Below, piece after piece: positions 19,658-29,289 of a DNA stretch of 64,000 bases (position 1 is its first letter; each line of letters opens with the position of its first letter). Made by a program: the position numbers and the translations under genes. A model generated the notes under the pieces. It was not told the origin of the DNA. It saw only the letters and a program-made list of their open reading frames with translations, and did not search any database. This DNA is from Tomitella fengzijianii (GTDB lineage: Bacteria > Actinomycetota > Actinomycetes > Mycobacteriales > Mycobacteriaceae). The stretch spans positions 2,290,679 through 2,354,678 of the forward strand of contig NZ_CP041765.1 of assembly GCF_007559025.1 (NCBI RefSeq). The letters run 5' to 3'.

Positions 19658-20959
19658 TCACGCGTCGAACGACCCGCGCGTCCGCACGGACGCACCGACG
19701 TCCACCACCGGGCCGATCACGGTGACCGCCGGCGGCCGCACCCCGGCCTCCTCGGCGCGCCGGGCGATCTCCGACAGCGGAGCCCGCACCACCCGCTGAT
19801 GCGCCGTGGTGCCCTCCTGGATGATCGCCGCGGGCGTGCCTGCGGGGCGACCGGCCGCGATGAGCGCCTCCGCGAACGCCTGCAGCCGGCGCACGCCCAT
19901 GAGGATCACGACGGTGCCGGAAAGCCTGCCCAGCGCGTCCCAGTCCACCAGCGAGTCGGCGTGACCGGGCGGAAGGTGCCCGCTGACGACCACGACCTCG
20001 TGGGCGACACCGCGGTGGGTCACCGGCACGTCCGCCGCCGACGGCACCGAGAACGCACTCGTGATGCCGGGGACGACGGTGACCGGGACGCCCGCGTCCG
20101 CACAGGCCAGCAACTCCTCGAAGCCTCGGCCGAACACGTACGGGTCGCCGCCCTTGAGCCGCGCCACGAACCGTCCGGCGCGGGCATGCTCGATCAGCAG
20201 CGCATTGATCTGCTCCTGCTGCATCGATCGGCCGTAGGGCAGCTTGGAGGCGTCGACCACTTCGGTGCCGGGGGCGAGCTCCGCGAGCAGTTGCGCGGGA
20301 GCCAGGTGATCCGCGACCACCACGTCCGCACGCGCGAGAAGCCTCCGCCCGCGGACGGTGATCAGCTCGGGATCGCCGGGGCCGCCGCCGATCAGCGCCA
20401 CCCCTGCGCGCGCCGGCCCGTCCCCCGCCGCGGCCAGGCCCGACTGCAGCGCACCCCGCAACGCCGTGCGCAGGGCCGCCGAGCGCCGATGATCGCCGTG
20501 CGCCACCACGCCGACCGTCACATCGCCGTGCCGCGTCGTCGCGGGCGTGACCGCGCTGCCCCGCGTTCCGGCGTCCGAGCGCACACAGAAGGTCCGGCGC
20601 TCCTCGGCCTCGGCGGCGGCGGCCGCGTTGACCGCCGGATCGTCGGTGGCCACGATCACGTACCACGCGTCGGCGAGGTCGCCGGGACGGTAATCCCGGG
20701 CAACGTGACGCACCCGGCCCGCCGAGACCAACGCCTCGACCGCCGCGGTCACTACCGGCGACACCACCGTCACCAGCGCGCCGGAATCGAGCAGCAGGGG
20801 CAGACGGCGCTGTACCACCGAGCCGCCGCCGACCACCACCACCAGCCGGCCGCGCAGGCGCAGACCGGCCAGGTAGGCGGGTTCACCGGCATCCGCGCCC
20901 GGGCGGCCAGGCACCGTGCCGTCAGTCACTGCGTCGTCAGACACCGGGCCGTCAGACAC
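19658..20959 (-). CDS. cysG: Siroheme synthase: precorrin-2 dehydrogenase fused to uroporphyrinogen-III C-methyltransferase
   Basis: Makes siroheme for sulfite and nitrite reductases. Of 433 residues the N-terminal part (about 30-170) is the NAD-binding dehydrogenase/ferrochelatase ([17 protein letters not shown]) and the C-terminal part (about 185-425) the SUMT methyltransferase ([49 protein letters not shown]). The start is ambiguous: GTG codons at 20959, 20944, 20929 and 20914 lie in a 15-nt tandem repeat and the conserved protein begins about residue 26. The longest is given; it overlaps the mqo stop by 8 nt. Confidence 0.9.
   Translation of the reverse strand: MSDGPVSDDAVTDGTVPGRPGADAGEPAYLAGLRLRGRLVVVVGGGSVVQRRLPLLLDSGALVTVVSPVVTAAVEALVSAGRVRHVARDYRPGDLADAWYVIVATDDPAVNAAAAAEAEERRTFCVRSDAGTRGSAVTPATTRHGDVTVGVVAHGDHRRSAALRTALRGALQSGLAAAGDGPARAGVALIGGGPGDPELITVRGRRLLARADVVVADHLAPAQLLAELAPGTEVVDASKLPYGRSMQQEQINALLIEHARAGRFVARLKGGDPYVFGRGFEELLACADAGVPVTVVPGITSAFSVPSAADVPVTHRGVAHEVVVVSGHLPPGHADSLVDWDALGRLSGTVVILMGVRRLQAFAEALIAAGRPAGTPAAIIQEGTTAHQRVVRAPLSEIARRAEEAGVRPPAVTVIGPVVDVGASVRTRGSFDA
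20915..20959 (-). repeat. Three 15-nt tandem units at the cysG start
   Basis: Minus-strand units GTGTCTGACGGCCCG, GTGTCTGACGACGCA and GTGACTGACGGCACG follow each other and are followed by another GTG. Each unit begins with a possible in-frame start codon and contains the TGA that, in another frame, ends mqo in the first copy. Confidence 0.85.
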
Positions 20960-22487
20960 CGACGGGGTGCGCCGGCACGGGCGCCGGCACGTCGAGCTGG
21001 AGCGCGGAGTCGGTCCACTTCCAGATCTCGTCGAACAGCGCCTTGTCGTCTGCGAGCGCCACGCCCAGCGACGGCACCATCTCCTTGAGCTTGGTCTGCC
21101 AACCCGTGAACCGCTTGGGGAAGCACCGCTCGAGCACGTCCAGCATCGCGTGCACTGCGGTCGACGCGCCCGGCGAGGCGCCCAGCAGGCCGGCGATAGT
21201 GCCGTCCGACGAGTTGAGGACGGCAGTCCCGAACTCGAGGGTTCCGCCCATTCCGTTGCGCTTGATCACCTGCACACGCTGGCCCGCGGTGATCAGCTCC
21301 CAGTCCTCGGACTCGGCGGCGGGCACGAACTCGGAGAGCGTCTCGATACGGCCTTCCTCGGACTTGGCGAGCTCGCCGATGAGGTACTTGGTCAGGCCGA
21401 ACTCGGTCAGCCCCACGCCCAGCATCGACATGAGGTTGTTCGGCTTCACCGACAGCGGAAGGTCGGTGAACTTGCCGTTCTTGAGGAACTTCGGCGACCA
21501 GCCCGCGTAGGGGCCGTAGAGCAGCCCCCGCTTGCCCCCGATCACCCTGGTGTCCAAGTGCGGCACCGACATCGGCGGCGCGCCGACGCCCGCCTTGCCG
21601 TACACCTTGGCGGCATGCTGGGCGATGAGGTCCTCGTTGTTGCAGCGCAGGAACTCGCCGCTGACGGGGAATCCGCCGTACCCCTTGGCCTCGGGGATGC
21701 CCGACTTCTGCAGCAGGGGAAGCGCTCCGCCGCCCGCGCCGACGAAGACGAAACGTGCGTTGATCGTGTAGTCCTCGCGGCTGCGCAGGTTGCGCACGCC
21801 CACCTTCCAGCTGCCGTCGGACAGCTGCGTGAGACCGGTCACCTTGGACCCGAACGCGAGCGTGGCGCCCTCGCTGCCCAGGTTCGCCAGCAGTTGCTTG
21901 GTGAGCGCGCCGAAGTTCACGTCGGTGCCCGCATCGGTCCAGTTGATCGCGACGGGGTCGGAGAAGTCGCGCCCCCGCGCCATCAGCGGAAGCCGGCGGG
22001 AGAACTCGTCCTCGCTGGTGGAGAACTCCATGCCCTGGAACAGGGGATGCCCGGCGAGCGCCTCATACCTCTTGCCCAGGTACTCCACGTCGTCCGCGCC
22101 GTGCACGAAGCTCATGTGCGGGATGGGGTTGATGAACTCGCGCGGCTCCGGGAGGATGCCGCGCTCCACTGCGTAGGACCAGAACTGGCGCGAGAGCTGG
22201 AACTTCTCGTTGACCCCCACCGCCTTGGCGATGTCCACCGAGCCGTCCGCGGCCTGCGGGGTGTAGTTGAGTTCGCACAGCGCCGAATGCCCGGTGCCCG
22301 CGTTGTTCCACGGGTCGCTGCTCTCGGCGCCGGCGGCATCGAGCTTCTCGACGAGCGTGATCGACCACTCCGGCTGCAGCTGCCGCAGCAGCACGCCCAA
22401 CGTCGCGCTCATGATGCCCGCCCCGACGAGCAGGACGTCGGTCTTCACTCCTTGGGGGCTGCGCTTTGCACCTGAGGGATTCGCCAC
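20952..22487 (-). CDS. mqo: Malate:quinone oxidoreductase
   Basis: Membrane-associated FAD enzyme oxidising malate to oxaloacetate with electron transfer to menaquinone; replaces or complements NAD malate dehydrogenase in the TCA cycle. The 511 residues carry the N-terminal FAD motif [14 protein letters not shown], the [18 protein letters not shown] signature and [24 protein letters not shown]. It starts at GTG 22487; GAGGAAG lies 13 nt upstream, a longer spacing than ideal. M. tuberculosis mqo is Rv2852c; the cobalamin genes recalled between cysG and mqo there are absent here and the two genes overlap. Confidence 0.95.
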   Translation of the reverse strand: MANPSGAKRSPQGVKTDVLLVGAGIMSATLGVLLRQLQPEWSITLVEKLDAAGAESSDPWNNAGTGHSALCELNYTPQAADGSVDIAKAVGVNEKFQLSRQFWSYAVERGILPEPREFINPIPHMSFVHGADDVEYLGKRYEALAGHPLFQGMEFSTSEDEFSRRLPLMARGRDFSDPVAINWTDAGTDVNFGALTKQLLANLGSEGATLAFGSKVTGLTQLSDGSWKVGVRNLRSREDYTINARFVFVGAGGGALPLLQKSGIPEAKGYGGFPVSGEFLRCNNEDLIAQHAAKVYGKAGVGAPPMSVPHLDTRVIGGKRGLLYGPYAGWSPKFLKNGKFTDLPLSVKPNNLMSMLGVGLTEFGLTKYLIGELAKSEEGRIETLSEFVPAAESEDWELITAGQRVQVIKRNGMGGTLEFGTAVLNSSDGTIAGLLGASPGASTAVHAMLDVLERCFPKRFTGWQTKLKEMVPSLGVALADDKALFDEIWKWTDSALQLDVPAPVPAHPVGV

Positions 22488-22630
22488 GGGAACTCAACTT
22501 CCTCGGTCTGTATGAGACATGGATCGTCCCCGAGGTTACTCGGGGGTCGCGGCAATCCTGCACCGGACCGCACCCGCGCAGCGACCACCATCACGTCCGG
22601 CGCGGCGCCGCGCCCCGATAGCCTGAACCC

Positions 22631-23800
22631 ATGACGACTCCAGCGTGGCACCCTGACGTGCTCGGCCCCGGCTTCGAGGCGCTCGGGATCCCGCTGGGCG
22701 ACGACCCCGACGGTGAGGGCGAGATCACTGCGACCCTGGTGCGCCACTCCCCCGCGCAGGCGTCGTCGACCCCCGGGCACGCCACCGCGGGGGCGTCCAG
22801 GGCCGCATCGCCGGCCACGGGACGGGCCGTGCTGTACGTGCACGGGTTCACCGACTACTTCTTCCAGCGTCACCTGGCCGAGCACTTCACGGCCCGTGGC
22901 GTCGCCTTCTACGCACTGGACCTGCGCAAGTGCGGGCGCTCCCTGCGCCCCGGCCAGACGCCGCATTTCACGCGCGACCTGGCACTGTACGACGCGGAGC
23001 TCGCAGGCGCCCTCGCGCGGATCCAAGGGGACACCGGCGCTCGGGTGCTGCTGATGGGCCATTCCACGGGCGGGCTGATCCTGCCGCTGTGGCTCGACCG
23101 GATGCGCCGCGCCGCCGCGCCCCCGCCCGCTCCGGTCAGCGGCCTGGTGCTGAACAGTCCGTGGTTCGACCTGCAAGGCCCGTCCTACCTGCGTTCGGCG
23201 GGCACCGTCGCCGTCGACGTTCTCGGCCGCGCCCGCCCCACTGCGGTCATCCCCACCGCGCTGTCCGAGGTCTACGGCGCGGCGCTGAGCGCCACCCACG
23301 GCGGCGAGTGGACCTACGACCTCGACTGGAAGCCGCTCACCGGCTTCCCGGTGACGGCGGGGTGGCTGCGCGCCGTGCGCCACGGGCATGCCCGGCTGCA
23401 CCGGGGACTCGACGTCGGCGTGCCGTCGCTGGTGCTGCGGTCGACGCGCAGCGTCTTCACCACCACGCCGTCGCCGGCGACGCGCTCCGCCGACACCGTG
23501 CTGGACGTGGACCAGATCGCCCGCTGGTCGGGCTGCCTGGGCGGGCAGAACACCGTCGTGCCGATCGACGGCGCGCTGCACGACGTCTTCCTGTCCGCGC
23601 CGCCCGTGCGCGCCCACGCCTTCCGGGTGCTCGACCGGTGGGTCGACGCCATCCTCCCCGACGCCGTCCCGCCCGGAGCGGGCCGTTCCCGCGCCGGCGC
23701 CGCCGACCCGGACCGCACCGCCCCCGGGGCCGCCCCGGGCGCGTCGGACCGCCACCAATGCAACGAAAGCCACGAACACGCTGAGGAGAACGCCCGATGA
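22631..23800 (+). CDS. Alpha/beta hydrolase, monoacylglycerol-lipase-like (Rv2854 type)
   Basis: Serine hydrolase of unknown substrate. In 389 residues are the oxyanion strand VLYVHGFTDYFFQRHLAEHF, the DLRKCGRSLRPGQ loop typical of lysophospholipase/MAG-lipase relatives, the nucleophile elbow GHSTGG (Ser145) and a candidate catalytic His in DGALHDVF; the acidic member is not obvious, as VLRSTRS stands where an SxxD motif is usual. No signal peptide is seen. The start is ATG preceded by TAGCCT at 6 nt, suggesting a leaderless mRNA. It overlaps mtr by ATGA. The hydrophilic C-terminal 40 residues are low complexity. Confidence 0.8.
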   Translation: MTTPAWHPDVLGPGFEALGIPLGDDPDGEGEITATLVRHSPAQASSTPGHATAGASRAASPATGRAVLYVHGFTDYFFQRHLAEHFTARGVAFYALDLRKCGRSLRPGQTPHFTRDLALYDAELAGALARIQGDTGARVLLMGHSTGGLILPLWLDRMRRAAAPPPAPVSGLVLNSPWFDLQGPSYLRSAGTVAVDVLGRARPTAVIPTALSEVYGAALSATHGGEWTYDLDWKPLTGFPVTAGWLRAVRHGHARLHRGLDVGVPSLVLRSTRSVFTTTPSPATRSADTVLDVDQIARWSGCLGGQNTVVPIDGALHDVFLSAPPVRAHAFRVLDRWVDAILPDAVPPGAGRSRAGAADPDRTAPGAAPGASDRHQCNESHEHAEENAR

Positions 23801-25218
23801 CCGACTCCGCCCATTCAGACTCCGCCGGCGCCGAGCACTTCGACGTCGCGGTGATCGGCACCGGATCCGGAAACACCTTCCTGGACGAGCGCTACGCCCA
23901 CCTGAAGGTCGCGCTGCTCGAGGAGGGGGTGTTCGGCGGCACCTGCCTGAACGTCGGCTGCATCCCCACGAAGATGTTCGTCTACGCGGCGGACGTGGCC
24001 GAGTCCGCGCGCGGCGCCGCCCGCTACGGGGTGGACGCCCACGTGAACGGGGTGCGCCGGGCGGACATGGTCGACCGGGTCTTCGGCCGGATCGATCCGA
24101 TCTCCGCGGGCGGCCGGACGTACCGCGTCGAGGACTGCGACAACGTCACCGTCTTCGAGGGGCACGCACGGTTCGTCGCCCCCCGCACCCTCGACACCGG
24201 CACGGGCGCGATCATCACCGCCGACCAGGTCGTGCTGGCCACCGGATCCCGGCCCGTCGTCCCCGACGCCATCGCGCGCTCCGGGGTGGAATACCTGACC
24301 AACGAGGACGCGATGCGCCTCGAGGAGGCGCCGGAGCACCTCATCATCGTGGGCACGGGGTTCATCGCCGCCGAGTTCGCGCACATCTTCGCCGGACTCG
24401 GGTCGCGGGTGTCGATCGTCGGCCGCAGCGGCCGCATGCTGCGCCACCTCGACGACGAGATCTCGGCGCACTTCACCGGGCTCGCCGGGGGCCGGTGGGA
24501 CCTGCACCTGACGGCCCCTGTGCGTTCGGCCCGACGCAGGCCGGACGGCACCGGCGCGGACCTGGAGCTCGACGACGGCACGCGCCTGTCCGGCGACGCG
24601 CTGCTGGTCGCCGTCGGGCGCGCGCCCAACGCCGATCTGGTCGGCGCCGCCGCCGGCGGCATCGACCTCACCTCCGACGGCCGCGTGCGCGTCGACGAGT
24701 ATCAGCGCACCAGCGCCGCCGGCGTCTACGCGCTGGGGGACGTGTGTTCGCCGTACCAGCTCAAGCACGTCGCCAACCACGAGGCGAGGGTGGTGGGCGG
24801 CAACCTGCTGGCCGAACGCGCCGCCGGGGAACGGCCCGCGGAGCTGCGCGCCGCAGACCACCGTTTCGTGCCGTCCGCGGTGTTCACGCACCCGCAGATC
24901 GCGACCGTAGGGCTCACCGAGGCGCAGGCGCGCGCGCAGCACCCGAACGTCACCGTCAAGGTGCAGCGTTACGCCGACGTCGCCTACGGCTGGGCGATGG
25001 AGGACGACGAGGGGCTGTGCAAGGTGATCGCCGACCGCGACACCGGCGCGCTGCTGGGCGGGCACATCATCGGCGCCCAGGCCTCCACGCTGATCCAGCC
25101 GCTGATCCAGGCGATGTCCTTCGGGCTGGGCGCCGCCGAGATGGCGCACGGTCAGTATTGGATCCACCCGGCGCTCACCGAGGTGGTCGAGAACGCGCTG
25201 CTGGGGCTCGACGTCTAG
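23797..25218 (+). CDS. mtr: Mycothione reductase
   Basis: FAD/NADPH disulfide reductase that keeps mycothiol reduced; cytoplasmic, and specific to actinobacteria. The 473 residues have the FAD motif VAVIGTGSGNTF, redox-active GGTCLNVGC (Cys50, Cys55), the NAD(P) motif IIVGTGFIAAEFAHIFAGLG, the second FAD motif VYALGDV and the dimer-interface HPALTEVVE with the His-Glu pair. It is the second gene of an operon with the hydrolase. Serine between two glycines in GTGSGN is typical of mycothione rather than glutathione reductases. Confidence 0.94.
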   Translation: MTDSAHSDSAGAEHFDVAVIGTGSGNTFLDERYAHLKVALLEEGVFGGTCLNVGCIPTKMFVYAADVAESARGAARYGVDAHVNGVRRADMVDRVFGRIDPISAGGRTYRVEDCDNVTVFEGHARFVAPRTLDTGTGAIITADQVVLATGSRPVVPDAIARSGVEYLTNEDAMRLEEAPEHLIIVGTGFIAAEFAHIFAGLGSRVSIVGRSGRMLRHLDDEISAHFTGLAGGRWDLHLTAPVRSARRRPDGTGADLELDDGTRLSGDALLVAVGRAPNADLVGAAAGGIDLTSDGRVRVDEYQRTSAAGVYALGDVCSPYQLKHVANHEARVVGGNLLAERAAGERPAELRAADHRFVPSAVFTHPQIATVGLTEAQARAQHPNVTVKVQRYADVAYGWAMEDDEGLCKVIADRDTGALLGGHIIGAQASTLIQPLIQAMSFGLGAAEMAHGQYWIHPALTEVVENALLGLDV

Positions 25219-25250
25219 GAAGCCCGCCGACGTCGCCGGCGGCCGCTACC

Positions 25251-25865
25251 TCACCAGGGGTTGCTGCGCAGAATGATCTCCATGGCCAGCCCGGCCGCCA
25301 GGGCCTCGCCCCACTGCGCGGCTTCCCCGGACTGCGCGTCGCCCCGCGATTGCGCGCCGCCGCCGGCCGGCTCCACCACCCGGAAGTCCGAGTAGACGTG
25401 GCGACCGCTCGCGTACGCCTGAGTCCGGGCGTCGGCCGTGGTCAGCACCAGGGTCGTCGCCACGTCCACCGCAGGGCACCCCTGGTCCAGCACGGCGCCG
25501 TCGGCGTCCGCCACCGCGGGGTGGCCGCCGTCGAGCACCACCAGGCTGCTCACCCGGCCGAAGTGCCGCGCGGCGGTCTCCCACGCGGCCGGGGCCGCGT
25601 CGCCGATCCCGACCAGGTTGACCCAGTGCAGGCCGAGTTGGTCGAGCGCCGCCGCCACCTCGTCGTGCGCAGGCGCCTGGTCGCCCGTGTCCCACACGAA
25701 GCTCTGCAGCCCGGAGGCCACCAGCCGCTCGGTCAGCGGCTCGATCCGCGGCACCGGCGCGCCCTGCGCCGCACCCGCGAGGATCAACACGCCGGGCGAG
25801 CCGTCCGCGCCGCCGACTACTACCGTGCGGGGCTGCCCGCTGATCGTGATGCTCCGTTCGGTCAT
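25251..25865 (-). CDS. Degenerate alpha/beta-hydrolase-like protein, unknown function
   Basis: I do not recognise a named family. The 204 residues look like a small alpha/beta hydrolase core: strands VVVGGA, GVLILAGAAQG, FVWDTGDQ, then LHWVNLVGIGDAAPAAW in the place of the nucleophile elbow, LVVLDGGH and DVATTLVLTTADARTQAY. The usual GxSxG is GIGDA (86-90), so the serine is missing. The last 40 residues contain Gln/Gly/Ser repeats. ATG at 25865 is supported by TACCGT 8 nt upstream (leaderless type). It sits between convergent mtr and upstream map. Confidence 0.6.
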   Translation of the reverse strand: MTERSITISGQPRTVVVGGADGSPGVLILAGAAQGAPVPRIEPLTERLVASGLQSFVWDTGDQAPAHDEVAAALDQLGLHWVNLVGIGDAAPAAWETAARHFGRVSSLVVLDGGHPAVADADGAVLDQGCPAVDVATTLVLTTADARTQAYASGRHVYSDFRVVEPAGGGAQSRGDAQSGEAAQWGEALAAGLAMEIILRSNPW

Positions 25866-26010
25866 GGGAGAACACGGTACGCGGTGAAAGCCTGTCCGGG
25901 GGCGTGTCCCGGCGTGCGGCGCGCCACTCCGAAACGGCCGGCCCGCGGTCCGCCACGACGCCCCCGGGCGCAGATCCACGCACCCGTCCCCGCTGGGCCG
26001 CGCGCGGCGC

Positions 26011-26868
26011 TCAGGGCAGCGTGAGGATCTCCGCACCGGAGTCCGTGACCACCAGGGTGTGCTCGAACTGGGCGGTCCATGAGCGGTCGGCGGTGACCAC
26101 CGTCCAGCCGTCGTCCCAGATCTCGTAGTCCACCCCGCCCAGGGTGATCATCGGCTCGATGGTGAATGTCATGCCGGCCTCGATCACGGTGTCCACGTTC
26201 GGCTCGTCGTAGTGCAGCACCACGAGGCCGTTGTGGAAGGTGGGACCCACTCCGTGCCCGGTGAAATCGCGCACCACGCCGTAACCGAAGCGGTTGGCGT
26301 AGGACTCGATGATCCGGCCGATGATGTTGAGCTCCCGGCCCGGCTTCACGGCCTTGATCGCCCGCATGGTGGCCTCGTGCGTGCGCTCGACGAGCAGGCG
26401 CGCCTCCTCGTCCACCTCGCCGGCGAGGAAGGTCGCGTTGGTGTCGCCGTGCACCCCGTCGATGTAGGCGGTGACGTCGATGTTGACGATGTCCCCGTCG
26501 CGGATCAGCGTCGAATCGGGGATGCCGTGGCAGATGACCTCGTTGAGCGACGTGCAGCAGGACTTGGTGAATCCGCGGTATCCCAGCGTGGAGGGGTAGG
26601 AGCCGTGGTCGCACATGTACTCGTGCGCGATCCGGTCGAGCTCGTCCGTGGTCACCCCGGGCGCCACGGCGGCGCCCGCCTCCGCCAGCGCCGCGGCTGC
26701 GATCTTCGAGGCGGTGCGCATCGCCTCGATGGTGGCGGCGTCCTGCACCCAGGGCTCGCTGCCCTCCTGCGCTGTGGGCTTCCACGCGTACTCGGGACGC
26801 TCGATGTCCTTGGGGACGGAGCGTACGGGGGTGGGTTCGCCGGGTGTCAGCGGTGCGCGTCGTGCCAT
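26011..26868 (-). CDS. map: Methionine aminopeptidase, type Ic (MapB)
   Basis: Removes N-terminal methionine from nascent proteins. The 285 residues equal M. tuberculosis MapB in length and share the proline-containing N-terminal extension (about 1-40, [21 protein letters not shown]). Metal ligands of the pita-bread fold are visible in [19 protein letters not shown] (two Asp), GHGVG (His), TIEPM (Glu) and QFEHTLVV (Glu). ATG at 26868 is preceded by TAAGCT at 7 nt, a leaderless arrangement; only 64 bp separate it from divergent galT. Confidence 0.95.
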   Translation of the reverse strand: MARRAPLTPGEPTPVRSVPKDIERPEYAWKPTAQEGSEPWVQDAATIEAMRTASKIAAAALAEAGAAVAPGVTTDELDRIAHEYMCDHGSYPSTLGYRGFTKSCCTSLNEVICHGIPDSTLIRDGDIVNIDVTAYIDGVHGDTNATFLAGEVDEEARLLVERTHEATMRAIKAVKPGRELNIIGRIIESYANRFGYGVVRDFTGHGVGPTFHNGLVVLHYDEPNVDTVIEAGMTFTIEPMITLGGVDYEIWDDGWTVVTADRSWTAQFEHTLVVTDSGAEILTLP

Positions 26869-26932
26869 GGGTCCCAGCTTATCGCCGCGCCGCGGTGGCG
26901 GGCCCACCGGACGCTCCGCCACGATGGGAGCC

Positions 26933-28000
26933 GTGACCGACGCCCCTCTCGTACGCAAGACCTCCACCAGGCTGTCCGACGGCCGCGTCCTGCACTACTT
27001 CGACGACTCCGGGCCGTACCCGTCCGACAGAGCCACCCGCGCGCTCACCGACCCGCGGCCGCCGTCCCCGCGCGTCCCCCCGGGCGAGCCGCGGTGGGAT
27101 GCGCGCACCGGCGAGTGGGTGACGATCGCCGCGGCGCGCATGGATCGCACCCACCTCCCCGGCCCCGGGTCCAACCCGCTCGCGCCCTCGACGGGACTGC
27201 AGCACACGGAGATCCCGGCGCACGATTACGACGTGGTGGTGTTCGAGAACCGTTTTCCCGCGCTTCCGCGCTGCGAGGTGGTCTGCTACTCGCCCGACCC
27301 GGCGATGACCGTCGGGTCGCTGCCCCCGCGGCGGATGCGCACGGTGATCGAGGCGTGGGCGGACCGCACCGCCGTCCTCGGCGCGGCCCCAGGCGTCGAG
27401 CAGGTGTTCTGCTTCGAGAATCGCGGCGTGGAGACGGGTGTGACGCTCACCCACCCGCACGGGCAGATCTACCCGTACCCGTTCGTGCCCCGCGAGGCGG
27501 CGACGGTCGTGCGGCGGATGCGCGAGCACCGCGCGGCCACCGGCGGGAACCTGCTGCGCGAGCGGATGCTCGACGAGCTCGCCGCGGGCACCCGCGTCGT
27601 GGTGTCCGGTCGGCACTGGGCGGCCTACGTCCCGCGGGCGGCCCGCTGGCCGGTGGAGGTGGAGGTGGCGCCGCTGCGGGACGTGCCGGACCTGTGCGCG
27701 CTCGGCGACGACGAGCGCGCCGAGCTGGCGGTCCTGTACCCGGAGCTGATGGCGCGGCTGGACCGGTACTTCGCCGCCGACGACGGCACGCCGATCCCCC
27801 TGCCGTACATCGCCGCCTGGTACCAGGCCCCCACCACCGCCGACGACCGTGACTTCCGGCTGCACCTGCGGATCATGTCGATGCGCCGCTCCCCCGGCAA
27901 GCTGAAGTACCTGGCCGGATCCGAATCCGCCATGGGCGCGTGGATCAACGACGCCGTGCCGGAGGAGATCGCCGCCCGCCTGCGCGAGGCGGCGCGGTGA
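26933..28000 (+). CDS. galT: Galactose-1-phosphate uridylyltransferase
   Basis: Leloir pathway enzyme exchanging UMP between UDP-glucose and galactose-1-phosphate. The 355-residue HIT-superfamily protein has the active-site [13 protein letters not shown] with the uridylylated histidine, [24 protein letters not shown] and the C-terminal [21 protein letters not shown]. The start is GTG 26933, preceded by GGGAG at short spacing; ATG 26924 (adding MGA) is the alternative and contains that GGGAG. The stop overlaps galK by GTGA. Not at this place in M. tuberculosis as I recall it. Confidence 0.93.
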   Translation: MTDAPLVRKTSTRLSDGRVLHYFDDSGPYPSDRATRALTDPRPPSPRVPPGEPRWDARTGEWVTIAAARMDRTHLPGPGSNPLAPSTGLQHTEIPAHDYDVVVFENRFPALPRCEVVCYSPDPAMTVGSLPPRRMRTVIEAWADRTAVLGAAPGVEQVFCFENRGVETGVTLTHPHGQIYPYPFVPREAATVVRRMREHRAATGGNLLRERMLDELAAGTRVVVSGRHWAAYVPRAARWPVEVEVAPLRDVPDLCALGDDERAELAVLYPELMARLDRYFAADDGTPIPLPYIAAWYQAPTTADDRDFRLHLRIMSMRRSPGKLKYLAGSESAMGAWINDAVPEEIAARLREAAR

Positions 28001-29253
28001 CGCCCGGCGACCCGCCCCGCGCGGCGGTGACGGAGCCCTGGCCTGCCGACGAGGGTGCGCGGCGGGCCGACGCGCTGTTCCGGCGCGCGTTCGGCGGCGC
28101 GCCCGACGGCGTCTGGTCCGCGCCCGGCCGGGTGAACCTGATCGGCGAGCACACCGACCACAACGGCGGGCTGTGCCTGCCGGTCGCCATCGGACACCGC
28201 GCCTACGTCGCGTTGCGTGCCCGCAAGGACGGCTCGGTGCGCGTCGTTTCCGCCCAGCACCCGGGCGACCGGCCCGCGACGCTCGCCGCACCGATCACGC
28301 CGGCGCGCGCGGCCGCCGAACCGGGTTGGCCGGCGTACGTGTTCGGCGTCGCCGCCATGCTGCGCGCACGCCTCGCCGGGACCGATCCCACGGCAGACGC
28401 CCATCCCCCTGCGGCCGTGCCGGGCGCCGACATCACCGTCGACTCGTGCGTGCCGCAGGGCGCGGGCCTCAGTTCGTCGGCCGCCCTGGAGTGCGCCGCG
28501 GCCTGCGCCCTGGCGGACGCGGCGGGCGCGGACATCGGGGACCCGAGCCTGCGCCGTGCCCTCGTCGACGCCACCCGGACCGCCGAGAACGAGGTCGTCG
28601 GGGTCCCCTCGGGCGCGATGGACCAGTCCGCGGCTCTGCTCGCGTCCGCCGGTCACGCGCTGCTGCTCGACTGCGGCGACGGCTTAGCGACGCCGGTACC
28701 GTTCGACGTTGCAGCCCTGAGCGCATCCCTCCTGATCATCGACACCCGCACGACGCACGCCCTCGTCGACGGCGGTTACGCCACCCGGCGCGCCGAGTGC
28801 GCCGCCGCGGAGCGGGCGCTGGGCGTCCGCAATCTGAGCGGAGCGGTCGACGCCGACGTCGCGGGGCTCGCCGACCCGCTCCTGCGGGCCCGAGCACGGC
28901 ACGTGCTCACCGAGAACGCCCGGGTACGCGCTTTCGTCCGCGAGCTGGCGTCGACGACGCCCTCGGCGCAACGACTCGGCGCACTGCTCGACGCCTCGCA
29001 CGCGTCGCTGCGCGACGACTTCGCCGTCTCCACCCGCGAACTCGACCTCGCGGCCACTGCGGCGCGGGAGGCCGGAGCGTTCGGCGCCCGCATGGTGGGT
29101 GCGGGATTCGGCGGCGCGGTGCTGGCCCTCGGGCCCGACGGCGACGCCGCCCGCATCGCCGCGCGGGTCACGGTCGCCTTCCGCGCCGCGGGCCTGCCCG
29201 CCCCCGCCTGCTACCCGGCGCAGGCCTCGGCGCCGGCCGGCCGGGAGCGCTGA
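27997..29253 (+). CDS. galK: Galactokinase
   Basis: GHMP kinase phosphorylating galactose at C1. The 418 residues carry the galactokinase signature GRVNLIGEHTDHNGG near the N-terminus, the ATP-binding PQGAGLSSSAALE and the C-terminal GARMVGAGFGGAVLAL. It is co-translated with galT (overlapping GTGA). No galE, transporter or regulator is adjacent, so regulation is not evident here. It ends facing the penicillin-binding protein gene across a bidirectional hairpin. Confidence 0.94.
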   Translation: MTPGDPPRAAVTEPWPADEGARRADALFRRAFGGAPDGVWSAPGRVNLIGEHTDHNGGLCLPVAIGHRAYVALRARKDGSVRVVSAQHPGDRPATLAAPITPARAAAEPGWPAYVFGVAAMLRARLAGTDPTADAHPPAAVPGADITVDSCVPQGAGLSSSAALECAAACALADAAGADIGDPSLRRALVDATRTAENEVVGVPSGAMDQSAALLASAGHALLLDCGDGLATPVPFDVAALSASLLIIDTRTTHALVDGGYATRRAECAAAERALGVRNLSGAVDADVAGLADPLLRARARHVLTENARVRAFVRELASTTPSAQRLGALLDASHASLRDDFAVSTRELDLAATAAREAGAFGARMVGAGFGGAVLALGPDGDAARIAARVTVAFRAAGLPAPACYPAQASAPAGRER

Positions 29254-29263
29254 GCGGCGGTAC

Positions 29264-29289
29264 GACCGTCCCCCTCCCCCCGGACGGTC
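29264..29289. terminator. Hairpin between convergent galK and PBP gene
   Basis: An 8-bp inverted repeat gaccgtcc / ggacggtc (29264-29271 with 29282-29289) encloses a C-rich 10-nt loop between the convergent stop codons and just touches the stop codon of the PBP gene. It is likely to work in both directions. Confidence 0.6.
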
